A DNA stretch of 64,000 nucleotides from Actinoplanes derwentensis (GTDB lineage: Bacteria > Actinomycetota > Actinomycetes > Mycobacteriales > Micromonosporaceae), in assembly GCF_900104725.1 (NCBI RefSeq), contig NZ_LT629758.1, positions 5,346,501 through 5,410,500 on the forward strand, given 5' to 3'. Shown piece after piece: positions 35,461-44,053 of the stretch. The notes under the pieces were generated by a model. That model was not told the origin of the DNA, ran no database searches, and worked only from the letters and a program-made list of their open reading frames with translations. The translations under genes and the position numbers were made by a program. Every line of letters starts with the position of its first letter. Within the stretch, counting starts at the first letter, position 1.

Positions 35461-36672
35461 ATGAGCACCCCCGTGAAGCGGGCCTTCCGGTTTCGTTTCT
35501 ATCCGACGTCCGAGCAGGTCGGCCTGCTGGTGCGGACGTTCGGGTGTGTGCGCAAGGTCTACAACCTGGCCCTGCAGGCCCGCACCGCAGCCTGGCAGGA
35601 ACGCCACGAACGGGTGAACTACGCCGCCACCAGCGCGATGCTGACCATGTGGAAGAAGTCGGAGGAACTGGCGTTCTTGAACGAGGTGTCGTGTGTGCCG
35701 TTGCAGCAGTGCCTGCGACATCTGCAGGGCGGATTCACCGCGTTCTTCGGGAAGCGGGCCGGGTTTCCGCGGTTCAAGTCCAAGCGCCGGTCGAAGGCGT
35801 CGGCGGAGTTCACCGCCTCGGCCTTCCGGTGGCGTGACGGTGAACCGACCCTGGCCAAGATGACCCAGCCTTTGCCCATCGTGTGGTCGCGGCCGGTGCC
35901 GCAAGACGGCGTGCCGTCGACCGTGACGGTGACCCGCGACAGCGCCGGCCGCTGGTTCGTGTCGATGCTGTTCGACGACACCATCACCACCCTGCCCGCC
36001 ACCGACACGGCGGTAGGACTGGACGCCGGCCTGAACCACCTGATCACCCTGTCCACCGGGGAGAAGATCGACAACCCCCGCCACGAACACGCCGACCGTA
36101 AGAGACTGGCCCGCGCCCAGCGAGCGCCGGCCCGCAAGGAGAAAGGCTCCCGGAACAGGGACAAAGCCCGGCTCAAGGTCGCCCGTATCCATGCCCGGAC
36201 AGCCGACCGGCGCCGTGACCACCTGCATCAACTGACGACTCGGCTCGTGCGTGAGACTCAAACGCTCGTGATCGAGGACCTGGCCGTCCGCAACATGGTC
36301 AAGAACCACCGTCTGGCCCGAGGAATCTCCGACGCCGCATGGTCGCAGTTGCGCCAACTGCTCACCTACAAATGCGCCTGGTACGGGCGGAACCTGATCG
36401 TCATCGACCGCTGGCACCCCTCGACGAAACTCTGCTCCCACTGCGGACACCTCCTCGACACACTGCCGCTGGGCGTACGGACGTGGGTGTGTCCCGGCTG
36501 CGGCACCCTCCACGACCGCGACGTCAACGCAGCGAGAAACATCTTGGCCGCCGGGCCGGCGGTGTCTGCCTGTGGAACTGGCGTAAGACCTCAACGGGGA
36601 AACCTCCGTCCGGGGCGGCAGGCTGTGAAGCAGGAAACCCGGCGGGCGACCACCGGAACTCCCGTCCCTTGA
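35461..36672 (+). CDS. tnpB: TnpB, RNA-guided-nuclease family (IS605 OrfB)
   Basis: A 403-residue TnpB starting MSTPVKRAFRFRFYP at ATG 35461 (the frame is open further upstream, but this is the family's usual start). RuvC catalytic residues are present: Asp188 in VGLDAGL, Glu272 in LVIEDLAV and Asp354 in HDRDVNAARN. The zinc ribbon is CSHC (325-328) and CPGC (344-347). All active-site residues are intact, so it may still cut DNA guided by an omegaRNA made from its 3' end. The stop codon lies in the loop of the right-end hairpin. Confidence 0.92.
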   Translation: MSTPVKRAFRFRFYPTSEQVGLLVRTFGCVRKVYNLALQARTAAWQERHERVNYAATSAMLTMWKKSEELAFLNEVSCVPLQQCLRHLQGGFTAFFGKRAGFPRFKSKRRSKASAEFTASAFRWRDGEPTLAKMTQPLPIVWSRPVPQDGVPSTVTVTRDSAGRWFVSMLFDDTITTLPATDTAVGLDAGLNHLITLSTGEKIDNPRHEHADRKRLARAQRAPARKEKGSRNRDKARLKVARIHARTADRRRDHLHQLTTRLVRETQTLVIEDLAVRNMVKNHRLARGISDAAWSQLRQLLTYKCAWYGRNLIVIDRWHPSTKLCSHCGHLLDTLPLGVRTWVCPGCGTLHDRDVNAARNILAAGPAVSACGTGVRPQRGNLRPGRQAVKQETRRATTGTPVP

Positions 36673-36692
36673 GGACGGGAGGATGTCAACGA
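36560..36692 (+). ncRNA. Probable omegaRNA overlapping the tnpB 3' end
   Basis: In characterised TnpB elements the guide RNA scaffold spans the 3' end of tnpB and the right end, with the guide taken from flanking DNA. Here the right-end hairpin (36659-36681) and GGATGTCAAC match that layout, and the guide would begin near 36692. The 5' limit is a guess; this is inference from family behaviour. Confidence 0.35.
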
Positions 36693-36815
36693 AAGTCCTC
36701 CCTGGACCGTTCGTACCGCTATCCGGCGAGGTTCGCAGGCCGGGCCCGGGGTCGTGCATCATCCGCACAACCCCGCCGGTGTCCTTGCGCCCCCGCCGGG
36801 ACTATGCGCCTGAGG

Positions 36816-38327
36816 TCACGGTGCGGCCGGAGCGGGGATCGTCCAGTCGGGTGGGTCGGCGGGCTGCAGGTGCGGGTCGTTGACGAAGAAGGTGCGGACC
36901 CGGCCGATCGGCGTGGTCGGACCCTCGAAACGGATCGTGACCCGGCCGATGCCGCTGCCGTGGACCCAGCCCGGGCCGTGCTCGTCGTGGCACACATCCT
37001 GCCCCGGCCGCCACACCCGCATCTCCTCGACCGCCACCGGCGAAGACGCGGCGAAGGGCGAAGAAGGCGCGGACGAAGACCCGACGAGGGGCGAAGAAGG
37101 CGCGGACGAAGAAGCCGAGGGAGAAGCCAAGGAGGAGGAAGAAGAGGAAGAGGGAGACGAGGGGAAGGCAGGTGCGGCGGGTAAGGGCTGGTCGGGGAAG
37201 TCGAGGGTGGGCGGGTCCTCGCCGGCGGCGGAGAACAGGTCGTCCTGGGCGAAGTCGTAGAGAGTGGAGACGCCGACGCCCAGCAGGCGGATGCCGCCGA
37301 AGGTGGTGATCTCGGCGAGCAGGCGCCGGGCCAGACCGGCGATCAACTGGCCGTCGTCGGTGGGCTGGTCTCTGGTCACCGCCCTGGTGACCGTGGTGAA
37401 GTCGGGGTGCCGGACCTTGATGTTGACGGTGCGGCCGGTCAGGCCCGAGCGGCGCAGCCGGGCCGCGACCCGGGTGGCGAGCAGGTCCAGCTCGTGCAGC
37501 AGGCGGGCGGGGTCGGTCACGTCCACGTCGAAGGTCTCCTCGGCGGACACCGATTTGGTCTCGCGCTCGCTGACCACCGGCCGGGGATCGTCGGCGCGGG
37601 CCAGCCGGAACAGGCCGTGCCCGTGGGCGGTGCCGAACCAGTCGACCAGGTCTTCGAGGGGGGCCGCGGCCAGGTCGCCGACCGTGCGGATCCGGGAGCG
37701 GTGCAGGCGCTGCTCGGTGGCCGGTCCGACGCCGCCGAGGCGCCGGACCGGCAGCGGGTGCAGGACCGCCAGCTCGTCACCGGGCGCGACGACCGTGAGG
37801 CCGTCGGGTTTGTGCAGGTCGGAGCCGATCTTGGCGAGGAGTTTGCTGGAGGCGGCGCCGATCGAGCCGGTGACACCACCGGTCGCGATGGCGATCTCCG
37901 CTTTCAGCCGGTGGGCTAGGGCGGTGACCCCGGCCACGCTGAGATCGTGGTCGGTGGCGGCGAGGTCGACGAAGGCCTCGTCGATGGAGACCTGCTCGAC
38001 CAGCGGGGAGACACCGGCCAGCAACTCCATGACGACGGCGCTGGTCCTCTGGTAGGCCACGAACCGGGGGGACAGGTAGGCGGTGTTGGGTGGGCAGAGC
38101 CGCCGGGCCTGGGCCATCGGCATCGCCGAGTGCGCCCCGAAGACCCGGGCCTGGTACGACGCGGTGGACACCACGCCCCGCCCGGCCACCCCGCCGACGA
38201 TCACCGGCTTGCCGCGCAGGGAGGGTTTGTCGCGCTGCTCGACGGCGGCGAACATCGCGTCCAGGTCGACATGCAGAATGCTGGCTCTCCCCCTCACGAT
38301 CCGCAGCGTAGGCGCCGGGTATGACAA
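36816..38327 (-). CDS. dinB: DNA polymerase IV (Y-family) with C-terminal extension
   Basis: A Y-family polymerase of about 503 residues. The palm has DLDAMFAAVEQRD (metal Asp21, Asp23) and SIDEAFVDL, with helix-hairpin-helix RRLGGVGPATEQRLH and a little finger domain (about 255-355). A long low-complexity linker follows (Ser/Pro/Ala, about 380-425, from GAGGAAGA-type runs at 37040-37170), then a conserved-looking tail with EEMRVWRPGQDV and GIGRVTIRFEGP. The start is uncertain: TTG 38327 or GTG 38297, neither with a clear ribosome site. No LexA box was seen upstream. It probably performs translesion synthesis. Confidence 0.9.
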   Translation of the reverse strand: MSYPAPTLRIVRGRASILHVDLDAMFAAVEQRDKPSLRGKPVIVGGVAGRGVVSTASYQARVFGAHSAMPMAQARRLCPPNTAYLSPRFVAYQRTSAVVMELLAGVSPLVEQVSIDEAFVDLAATDHDLSVAGVTALAHRLKAEIAIATGGVTGSIGAASSKLLAKIGSDLHKPDGLTVVAPGDELAVLHPLPVRRLGGVGPATEQRLHRSRIRTVGDLAAAPLEDLVDWFGTAHGHGLFRLARADDPRPVVSERETKSVSAEETFDVDVTDPARLLHELDLLATRVAARLRRSGLTGRTVNIKVRHPDFTTVTRAVTRDQPTDDGQLIAGLARRLLAEITTFGGIRLLGVGVSTLYDFAQDDLFSAAGEDPPTLDFPDQPLPAAPAFPSSPSSSSSSSLASPSASSSAPSSPLVGSSSAPSSPFAASSPVAVEEMRVWRPGQDVCHDEHGPGWVHGSGIGRVTIRFEGPTTPIGRVRTFFVNDPHLQPADPPDWTIPAPAAP

Positions 38328-38441
38328 AAGGTGAGGATGGGAGCGCTACCAAAAGCCGAATCGCTGTGCCACCATCGGTCGACCGCCCAGCAGGCGGGCA
38401 GATCAGACGGGGAGAGGCCAGGACACGGAGGCGGCAGGACG

Positions 38442-40532
38442 GTGACGGAGAGTCAGATCGCGGTGGTGGGTGACCTCTCGGAGCTGGTCCGGGACGCCCA
38501 GCGGGGCCGCACCGGAGCGCGGGACCAGTTGTTCTCCGGCCATCTCCCGCTGATCTACAACATCATCGGCCGGGCGCTGCGCGGTCATCCGGACGTCGAC
38601 GACCTGGTGCAGGACACCATGCTCCAGGCCATCAACGGGCTCCCCGGCCTGCGTGACCCGGATCGTTTCCGGTCCTGGCTGGTGGCGATCGCGTACCGCC
38701 GGGTACAGGGCCATCTGCGGGCCCGCAAGATGACCCTGCGGCGGCACCTTCCGGAGCCGGTGGACGTACCCGACCCGGCCGGTGACTTCGCCGAGCGGAC
38801 CACCGCCGAGATGGTCGTCACCGATCAGCGGCGGGAGCTGGCCGAGGCGAGTCGCTGGCTGGACGACGCCGACCGGGAGTTGCTGGGGCTCTGGTGGCAG
38901 GAGGCCCGTGGCGACCTGACCCGGGCCGATCTGGCCGCCGCCCTCGATCTGCGGCCGAAACACGCGGCGGTCAAGGTCCAGCGGATGAAGACGCAGCTGG
39001 AACTGGCCCGTGCGGTGGTCCGGGCGCTGCGGGCGAAGCCGGTCTGCCCGGAGTTGTCGAGCACGATCCGGTTCTGGGACGGCACCGTCGACTCGGTGTG
39101 GCGCAAGCGTCTCGCCCGGCACGTGCGGGACTGCCCGAAGTGTCACGTCTACCAGGCCGGGATGGTCTCGCCGGAGCGGCTCCTGCTGGGCATCGCGGCG
39201 CTGCCGGTGCCGGTCGCGCTCTGGGCCGGGATCCAGTCGGCGGCTAGCGGCGGGGCCACCACTCCAGTTCTGGTAGCGAGCGCGCACACGGTCGTGCTGC
39301 ACAAGAGCCTGGTCGCGACGGTCGCCGTGACGGCCGTCGCGGGCGGCGGGCTGAGCTGGGCGGTGTACTACGAACCGGCGGTCCCCCAACGGCCCCCGGC
39401 CGCGGTGGCGACGCCGGCCACCACACCACCGGCCGCGACGAACACCGCACCGCCGGCGAACAGCCCCAGCGCGAGCGGCACACCCGTGCAGAAAGCCGTG
39501 AGCGGTCTCGGTGTCACTCGCGCCGACATCTTCGTCGCGCCCGGCGGTTCGGACGACGGCGACGGCAGCCGGGCCCGCCCGTACGCCTCGATCGCCAAAG
39601 CCGTCGCCACCGTGAAACCGGGCCAGACGATCGCTCTGCGCGCCGGCACCTACCGCCCGCCCGCCCCGATCGAGATCGGCACGAGCGGAGAACAGGAAAA
39701 ACGGATCACGATCAGCGGGTACGCCGGGGAGAAGGCGACCATCGACGCCTCGGCAATCCCCGCCGACCAGTGGGCGATCACTCAGCGGGCCTCCTGGTGG
39801 ACGGTCCGCGACCTGGAGGTGACCGGCGCCCGTAACGCCGCCTGGACCTGTCTGTCCTGCGTGGACAACCTCTACCAGCGGTTGCGGGTGCACGACGGCG
39901 CGGGTGCCGGGCTGATGCTGCGTGACGACGGCACGGCCGGCAACCGGGTGCTGGACAGCGACTTCTGGGCCAACCAGGGCTCCGGGCTGTCGGTGCAGTT
40001 CGGTCGCGGGGACGGCAACCTGGTCCGGGGCAACCGGGCCTGGGGCAACCAGCGGGACGGTTTCGATCTGGGTTCGTTCACCAGCCCGGTGACGGTCGAG
40101 TACAACTGGTCGTACCGCAACGGGTCGAACGGTTTCGCCCTGGGCGGTGGCAGTCCCGCGGTGAACGCCGCGCACACGGTCCGGCACAACGCGGCGTGGG
40201 CCAACGACGGGCACGGTTTTGTCGACGAGGGCAACACGGCCCCGATCGAACTGGGCAACAACACCGCGTACGACAACAAGGGTCTGGGTTTCGCTCTGAC
40301 CACCGCCCCGGCGGTGCTGCGCCGCAACGTGGCGATCGACAACGGACAGGGTGACCAGGCGCTGGCGGCGGCCGCGAAGCCGAGCAGCAACAGCTGGCAG
40401 GAACCGGGCGTGACGCTGCGGTCCACCGATCCGGCCGTCGCCGAGGGCCCCCGGACCGCGCTGGCCGGGCTGCCCGGCACCGCCTTCCTGCAGACCGGCA
40501 ACGGGACGGGAGCCTCGATGGCCGGGTCATAA
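38442..40532 (+). CDS. One-chain ECF sigma factor / zinc anti-sigma-like / membrane / beta-helix protein
   Basis: A 696-residue fusion from GTG 38442. Sigma region 2 is at about 20-95 (HPDVDDLVQDTMLQAINGLPGLRD, the classical -10 binding helix) and region 4 at about 130-190 (LTRADLAAALDLRPKHAAVKVQRM). Next is a zinc anti-sigma-like motif His227-x3-Cys231-x2-Cys234 with an upstream Cys202. One or two hydrophobic segments follow (248-266, 288-309), then a Pro/Ala/Thr stalk, and an extracellular right-handed beta-helix (about 360-660, starting DIFVAPGGSDDGDGSRARPYASI, with N-x-A-W/Y repeats). Sigma, inhibitor, membrane anchor and sensor appear in one polypeptide. Release by proteolysis is the obvious model. 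Related long ECFs occur in actinobacteria (I recall the ECF52/53 groups). Confidence 0.88.
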   Translation: MTESQIAVVGDLSELVRDAQRGRTGARDQLFSGHLPLIYNIIGRALRGHPDVDDLVQDTMLQAINGLPGLRDPDRFRSWLVAIAYRRVQGHLRARKMTLRRHLPEPVDVPDPAGDFAERTTAEMVVTDQRRELAEASRWLDDADRELLGLWWQEARGDLTRADLAAALDLRPKHAAVKVQRMKTQLELARAVVRALRAKPVCPELSSTIRFWDGTVDSVWRKRLARHVRDCPKCHVYQAGMVSPERLLLGIAALPVPVALWAGIQSAASGGATTPVLVASAHTVVLHKSLVATVAVTAVAGGGLSWAVYYEPAVPQRPPAAVATPATTPPAATNTAPPANSPSASGTPVQKAVSGLGVTRADIFVAPGGSDDGDGSRARPYASIAKAVATVKPGQTIALRAGTYRPPAPIEIGTSGEQEKRITISGYAGEKATIDASAIPADQWAITQRASWWTVRDLEVTGARNAAWTCLSCVDNLYQRLRVHDGAGAGLMLRDDGTAGNRVLDSDFWANQGSGLSVQFGRGDGNLVRGNRAWGNQRDGFDLGSFTSPVTVEYNWSYRNGSNGFALGGGSPAVNAAHTVRHNAAWANDGHGFVDEGNTAPIELGNNTAYDNKGLGFALTTAPAVLRRNVAIDNGQGDQALAAAAKPSSNSWQEPGVTLRSTDPAVAEGPRTALAGLPGTAFLQTGNGTGASMAGS

Positions 40533-40573
40533 ACGGATGGCCGGGGAATCAACGAGAAGCCACACTGTCGTAC

Positions 40574-41635
40574 GTGCACTCAGCGATCACCGTGTCCCCG
40601 GCCCAGCTTCCCGACCTGCTGCTTCATGTGGCGGTCGTGCGGCCGGTGTTCCTGTGGGGCGCTCCCGGCATCGGCAAGAGTTCGCTGGTCCGGGATTTCG
40701 CGGCGTCGCTCGGCCTGGAGTGTGTGACCCTGGTCGGCACCCAGCTGGCGCCGGAGGACCTGATCGGGGTGCCGGAGTTGCGGGACGGTCGCAGCCGGTT
40801 CGCGCCGCCCGAGTCGATCGCCCGCGACGAGCCGTATTGCCTGTTCCTGGACGAGCTGAACTCGTCCGGTCCCGATGTGCAGAAGGCGTTCTACTCGCTG
40901 ATCCTGGACCGCCGGATCGGGGCTTATGAATTGCCCGCCGGATCCATCGTGATCGGTGCCGGCAACCGGTCCAGCGACAACGCACTCGCCCGCCCGATGG
41001 CGTCGGCCCTGGTCAACCGTCTGATCCACGTGCATCTGCGAGCGTCCTGGAACGACTGGCGGGAGTGGGCCGAGCGCAGTGGCATCCACCGCTGGGTGCT
41101 CGGCTATCTGACCGAGCGCCCGGATCACCTGTGGTCGGCGCCGCCGAAGGTGGAGGAGTCGTTCTCCACCCCGCGCAGCTGGCACATGCTCTCCGACGCG
41201 CTGCACTCCTACGGTGACGAGATCGACGCGGAGACGCTCGGGCTGCTGGCCGCGGGCACGCTGGGTCCCGCGCACGCGACCGCCTTCGGCGGCTACGTCA
41301 AGATCGTCCGCCATCGGTACGGGCTGGACGCGGTCGTCCGCGGTGAGGCCGGGTGGCCGTCGCGCCCCGACGACCGGGATCTGCTCTACTTCCTCGCCGA
41401 GGCGTTCCGGGCCCGGCTGATCAAGGAACTGCCGGCGGGCAAGAACCACGCCTCGCCGTCGGTGCGCCAGTTCGCGCACCGGGCCAAGGCGATGCTCGTC
41501 GAGCTGGCCGAACTGTCCCTGGAGTGCGGCCGTCTGGTGATCGCCCCGGACGGCGACGGCAGCCCGGTGCTGCCCGCGTGGTTCCTGGTCGAGGTGAGCC
41601 GCGACCTGCCGCGCCTGGTGGCGGCGCGGACGTGA
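40574..41635 (+). CDS. MoxR-type AAA+ ATPase
   Basis: A 353-residue AAA+ ATPase. Walker A is GAPGIGKS (29-36), Walker B YCLFLDELN, then sensor 1 in IVIGAGNRSSDNALARPM, a Pro-Met loop typical of MoxR/Dsc proteins, and arginines in ALVNRLIHVHL. It starts at GTG 40574 with a poor ribosome site; GTG 40592 is an alternative. The stop is four bases before the metallopeptidase-vWA gene, so the two form an operon. MoxR ATPases act as chaperones that remodel vWA-partner complexes. Confidence 0.9.
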   Translation: MHSAITVSPAQLPDLLLHVAVVRPVFLWGAPGIGKSSLVRDFAASLGLECVTLVGTQLAPEDLIGVPELRDGRSRFAPPESIARDEPYCLFLDELNSSGPDVQKAFYSLILDRRIGAYELPAGSIVIGAGNRSSDNALARPMASALVNRLIHVHLRASWNDWREWAERSGIHRWVLGYLTERPDHLWSAPPKVEESFSTPRSWHMLSDALHSYGDEIDAETLGLLAAGTLGPAHATAFGGYVKIVRHRYGLDAVVRGEAGWPSRPDDRDLLYFLAEAFRARLIKELPAGKNHASPSVRQFAHRAKAMLVELAELSLECGRLVIAPDGDGSPVLPAWFLVEVSRDLPRLVAART

Positions 41636-41639
41636 GCCA

Positions 41640-43424
41640 GTGAGCCGGAACCGTAAGAAGGAGGTCGCCGACCCGAACACGCTCGCCTTCCAGGAGGCGT
41701 GGCGTGATCTGGCCTCGCACCCGCTGTTCATGCCGATGACCGAGCGGGCCATGCAGCGCCCGAAGGCGGCCGCCGAGATCGTGGACCGGCCACTGCCCGC
41801 CCTGGCCCGGGTGACGGTCGACGGCCGGATCACGGTGAGCCGTCTCCGGCGGCTGGAACCGGACGAGTGGCGCTGGGTGCTGGCGCACTGCCTGCTGCAC
41901 CTCGGGTTCGGGCACCTGGAGCCGGACGGCGAGCCGGACGAGGCCTACTTCGCGGCGTCCTGCCTGGCGGTGGCCCGGTTCCAGCGCGCGGTGAAACTGG
42001 GCCGTGAGCCGGACGCGTACCCGGACCTGCTGCCCTCGGCCGACGAGACGGATCTGGCCGCCCGCTGGCGCCGCCAGGGTGTGCCGGCCGACCTGCCGGT
42101 CCGGCCCGACCTGGACCTGGAACCGGTCCGGTGTCGTCCCGGACAGGAACCGGCCTGGCCGGAGCGCTTCGCCCGGGGCCTGTCGGCGGCCGCGGTCGCC
42201 GGGGTCGAGGTGGCCGGTGGCGCCCGCGAGTCGGTGACCGGCGCGGCGCCGGTACGCAAGCCGTGGGATCGGGCGATGAGCTGGTTCATCGGGTCGTACC
42301 CGCTGCTCGGTGGTTTGGCCGCCGGGTTCAAGGTGGTCGCGGACGGCACGCTGGCCCAGACCTGGGACATCGCGATCGCGGCGGTGTCGGCGGAGGCCGG
42401 CGAGATCTACGTGAACCCGTGGCGGTCGCTGCGCGAGGACGAGTGGCGGTTCGTGCTGGCGCACGAGATGTTGCACGTCGCGCTGCGGCACGCGGACCGG
42501 GCCGGTTCCCGGGACCCGTACCTGTGGAACGTCGCCTGCGACTACGTGATCAACGGCTGGCTGGTGGAGATGGGGGTCGGGCTGCTGCCGGACGGCACGC
42601 TGCACGATCCGGAGCTGGCCGGGTCGTCGGCCGAGGAGGTCTACGACCGGATCGCCGGTGACCTGCGCCGGATGCGCAAGCTGTCCACGCTGCGCGGCCA
42701 GGGTGCCGGTGACATGCTCGGCGAGGCGCTGCCGTGGGCCGGGCGGCGGAGCGGCGGGGTCGACCTGGACGAGTACTGCCGCCGGTCCCTGCTGACCGGT
42801 TTCGCCTATCACCAGAGCAGTGGACGGGGTCTGCTGCCGTCCGGGCTGGTCGCCGAGATCCGGGTGCTGGAACAGCCGCCGCTGCCGTGGGACGTGCGGC
42901 TGGCCCGCTGGTTCGACGAGCACGTGCCGATGACCGAGCCGGTCCGGTCGTACGCCCGGCCGTCGCGCCGTCAGGCCGCCACCCCGGACATCCCGCGGCC
43001 CGGCCGGTACCGCCCCGAGGAGGCGATCCCGCGCAGCACCTTCGGCGTGGTGGTGGACACCTCGGGGTCGATGAACCACGAACTGATGGGCAAGGCCCTC
43101 GGAGCGATCGCGTCGTACGCGACGGCCCGGGAGGTGCCGGCCGCACGGGTGGTGTTCTGCGACGCCGCCGCCTATGACGCGGGTTACCTGCCGGTCAGTG
43201 ACATCGCCGGCCGGGTGCGGGTGCGCGGCCGGGGCGGCACGGTCCTGCAGCCCGGCATCGACCTGCTGGAACGCGCACCGGACTTCCCGGCGGGCGGGCC
43301 GATCCTGGTGATCACCGACGGCTGGTGCGACGTGCTGCGGATCCGCCGTACCCACGCCTATCTGATGCCGCGCGGCGCCCGCCTGCCGTTCACGCCGCGC
43401 GGCGCGGTCTTCAGTCTGCGCTGA
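41640..43424 (+). CDS. Metallopeptidase-like / vWA protein (DUF2201 type) with duplicated domain
   Basis: A 594-residue partner of the MoxR ATPase. A zinc-protease-like motif His275-Glu276-x2-His279-x4-His284 lies in DEWRFVLAHEMLHVALRHADR. An earlier copy, DEWRWVLAHCLLHLGFGHLEP (His83, His87, His92), keeps the spacing but has Cys84 in place of the catalytic Glu. The C-terminus is a vWA domain with a MIDAS DxSxS (Asp473, Ser475, Ser477 in VVDTSGSMN). The protein thus looks like a pseudo-protease plus protease plus vWA. It starts at GTG 41640. Function unknown; such pairs are found in stress and conflict systems. Confidence 0.9.
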   Translation: MSRNRKKEVADPNTLAFQEAWRDLASHPLFMPMTERAMQRPKAAAEIVDRPLPALARVTVDGRITVSRLRRLEPDEWRWVLAHCLLHLGFGHLEPDGEPDEAYFAASCLAVARFQRAVKLGREPDAYPDLLPSADETDLAARWRRQGVPADLPVRPDLDLEPVRCRPGQEPAWPERFARGLSAAAVAGVEVAGGARESVTGAAPVRKPWDRAMSWFIGSYPLLGGLAAGFKVVADGTLAQTWDIAIAAVSAEAGEIYVNPWRSLREDEWRFVLAHEMLHVALRHADRAGSRDPYLWNVACDYVINGWLVEMGVGLLPDGTLHDPELAGSSAEEVYDRIAGDLRRMRKLSTLRGQGAGDMLGEALPWAGRRSGGVDLDEYCRRSLLTGFAYHQSSGRGLLPSGLVAEIRVLEQPPLPWDVRLARWFDEHVPMTEPVRSYARPSRRQAATPDIPRPGRYRPEEAIPRSTFGVVVDTSGSMNHELMGKALGAIASYATAREVPAARVVFCDAAAYDAGYLPVSDIAGRVRVRGRGGTVLQPGIDLLERAPDFPAGGPILVITDGWCDVLRIRRTHAYLMPRGARLPFTPRGAVFSLR

Positions 43425-43488
43425 CTTCGGTCCGCGCTGACTGACGACCGCGCTGACTGACGACCGCGCTGGCTTCAGTCCGCGCTGA
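43417..43488. repeat. 16-bp tandem repeat array between convergent genes
   Basis: Four and a half units of GCGCTGACTgacgACC-type sequence with exact 16-bp period (starts 43417, 43433, 43449, 43465, 43481). Units 2 and 3 are identical. The array includes the stop of the vWA gene and the stop of the convergent gene at 43475, so it has replaced or extended both 3' ends. Confidence 0.85.
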
Positions 43489-44002
43489 CCCGCCAGTCCG
43501 GCCAGGGGTCCTCGGTGGCGGCGCGGTCCGGCCCACCGGCCGCTGTGGTGCGCAGCAGCAGGGACGTGCCGTCGGCGCCGACGATCCGGACGCCGCGAGG
43601 TGCCTTGCCCCGGTCGCCGGGCGGTCCCAGGTTCGCCAGGGCGACCAGTTGCCAGCCGTGGAAGGCGGCCGGGCGGTGGGCGTCGAGCAGGTGCACGGTC
43701 AGGATCGCGAGCCGGTCCGGGCGGCGGCCGGCCGGTGGGGGCAGCCGCTCCGGCACCGGCAGGTCGGTCTCGCCGGGCCAGATCGCGCCCCACAGGTAGG
43801 CCAGTGCCCCGTCGACGTACCGGACCCGGATCCCGGCGGGGGACGGCCCACCGGGCGCGGTGTCCGCCCCGTACCGTTCCACCGCTTCGATCTCCGGGTG
43901 TCCCGAAGCGTTCAGGAGCGCTTCGACGACGTCGAGAACCTGGGCTAATCGCACCGAACCGCTCCGATCACTCTCCGTGAAACACAGTGAGTCAATCGTC
44001 AT
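43475..44002 (-). CDS. Hypothetical protein
   Basis: A 175-residue protein from ATG 44002 (MTIDSLCFTESDRSGS), divergent from the NYN gene with a 51-bp gap. Codon bias and a sensible fold-like sequence (VRLAQVLDVVEALLNASGHPEIEAVERYGAD, then DRLAILTVHLLDAHRPAAFHGWQLVALANL) support a real gene. Its last codons come from the 16-bp repeat array. No signal peptide, membrane helix or known motif. No good ribosome site, so it may be leaderless. I do not recognise the family. Confidence 0.6.
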   Translation of the reverse strand: MTIDSLCFTESDRSGSVRLAQVLDVVEALLNASGHPEIEAVERYGADTAPGGPSPAGIRVRYVDGALAYLWGAIWPGETDLPVPERLPPPAGRRPDRLAILTVHLLDAHRPAAFHGWQLVALANLGPPGDRGKAPRGVRIVGADGTSLLLRTTAAGGPDRAATEDPWPDWRVSAD

Positions 44003-44053
44003 TCGGAGTGTGCCTGCCGCCCCCGCTGTGCGACGCACGGTAAGTTCTCGGTC

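Larger units (their letters stand above)
35310..36692 (+). mobile_element. IS200/IS605-superfamily element, TnpB only (IS1341-like)
   Basis: A TnpB gene is flanked by subterminal hairpins: left CCGGCCT-TC-AGGCCGG (35324-35339), right CTCCCGTCC-CTTGA-GGACGGGAG (36659-36681). Both hairpins are followed by (G/C)GGGAGGA. No TnpA transposase is present, so movement would need one in trans. These elements insert without target duplication, so the outer limits given are approximate. Confidence 0.75.

Noticed and set aside
38280..38345. LexA/SOS box before dinB
   Set aside because: No GAAC-N4-GTTC-type palindrome was found between dinB and the sigma gene.
43417..43488. CRISPR or attachment-site array
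   Set aside because: Period is 16 bp with no spacers; a simple tandem repeat.
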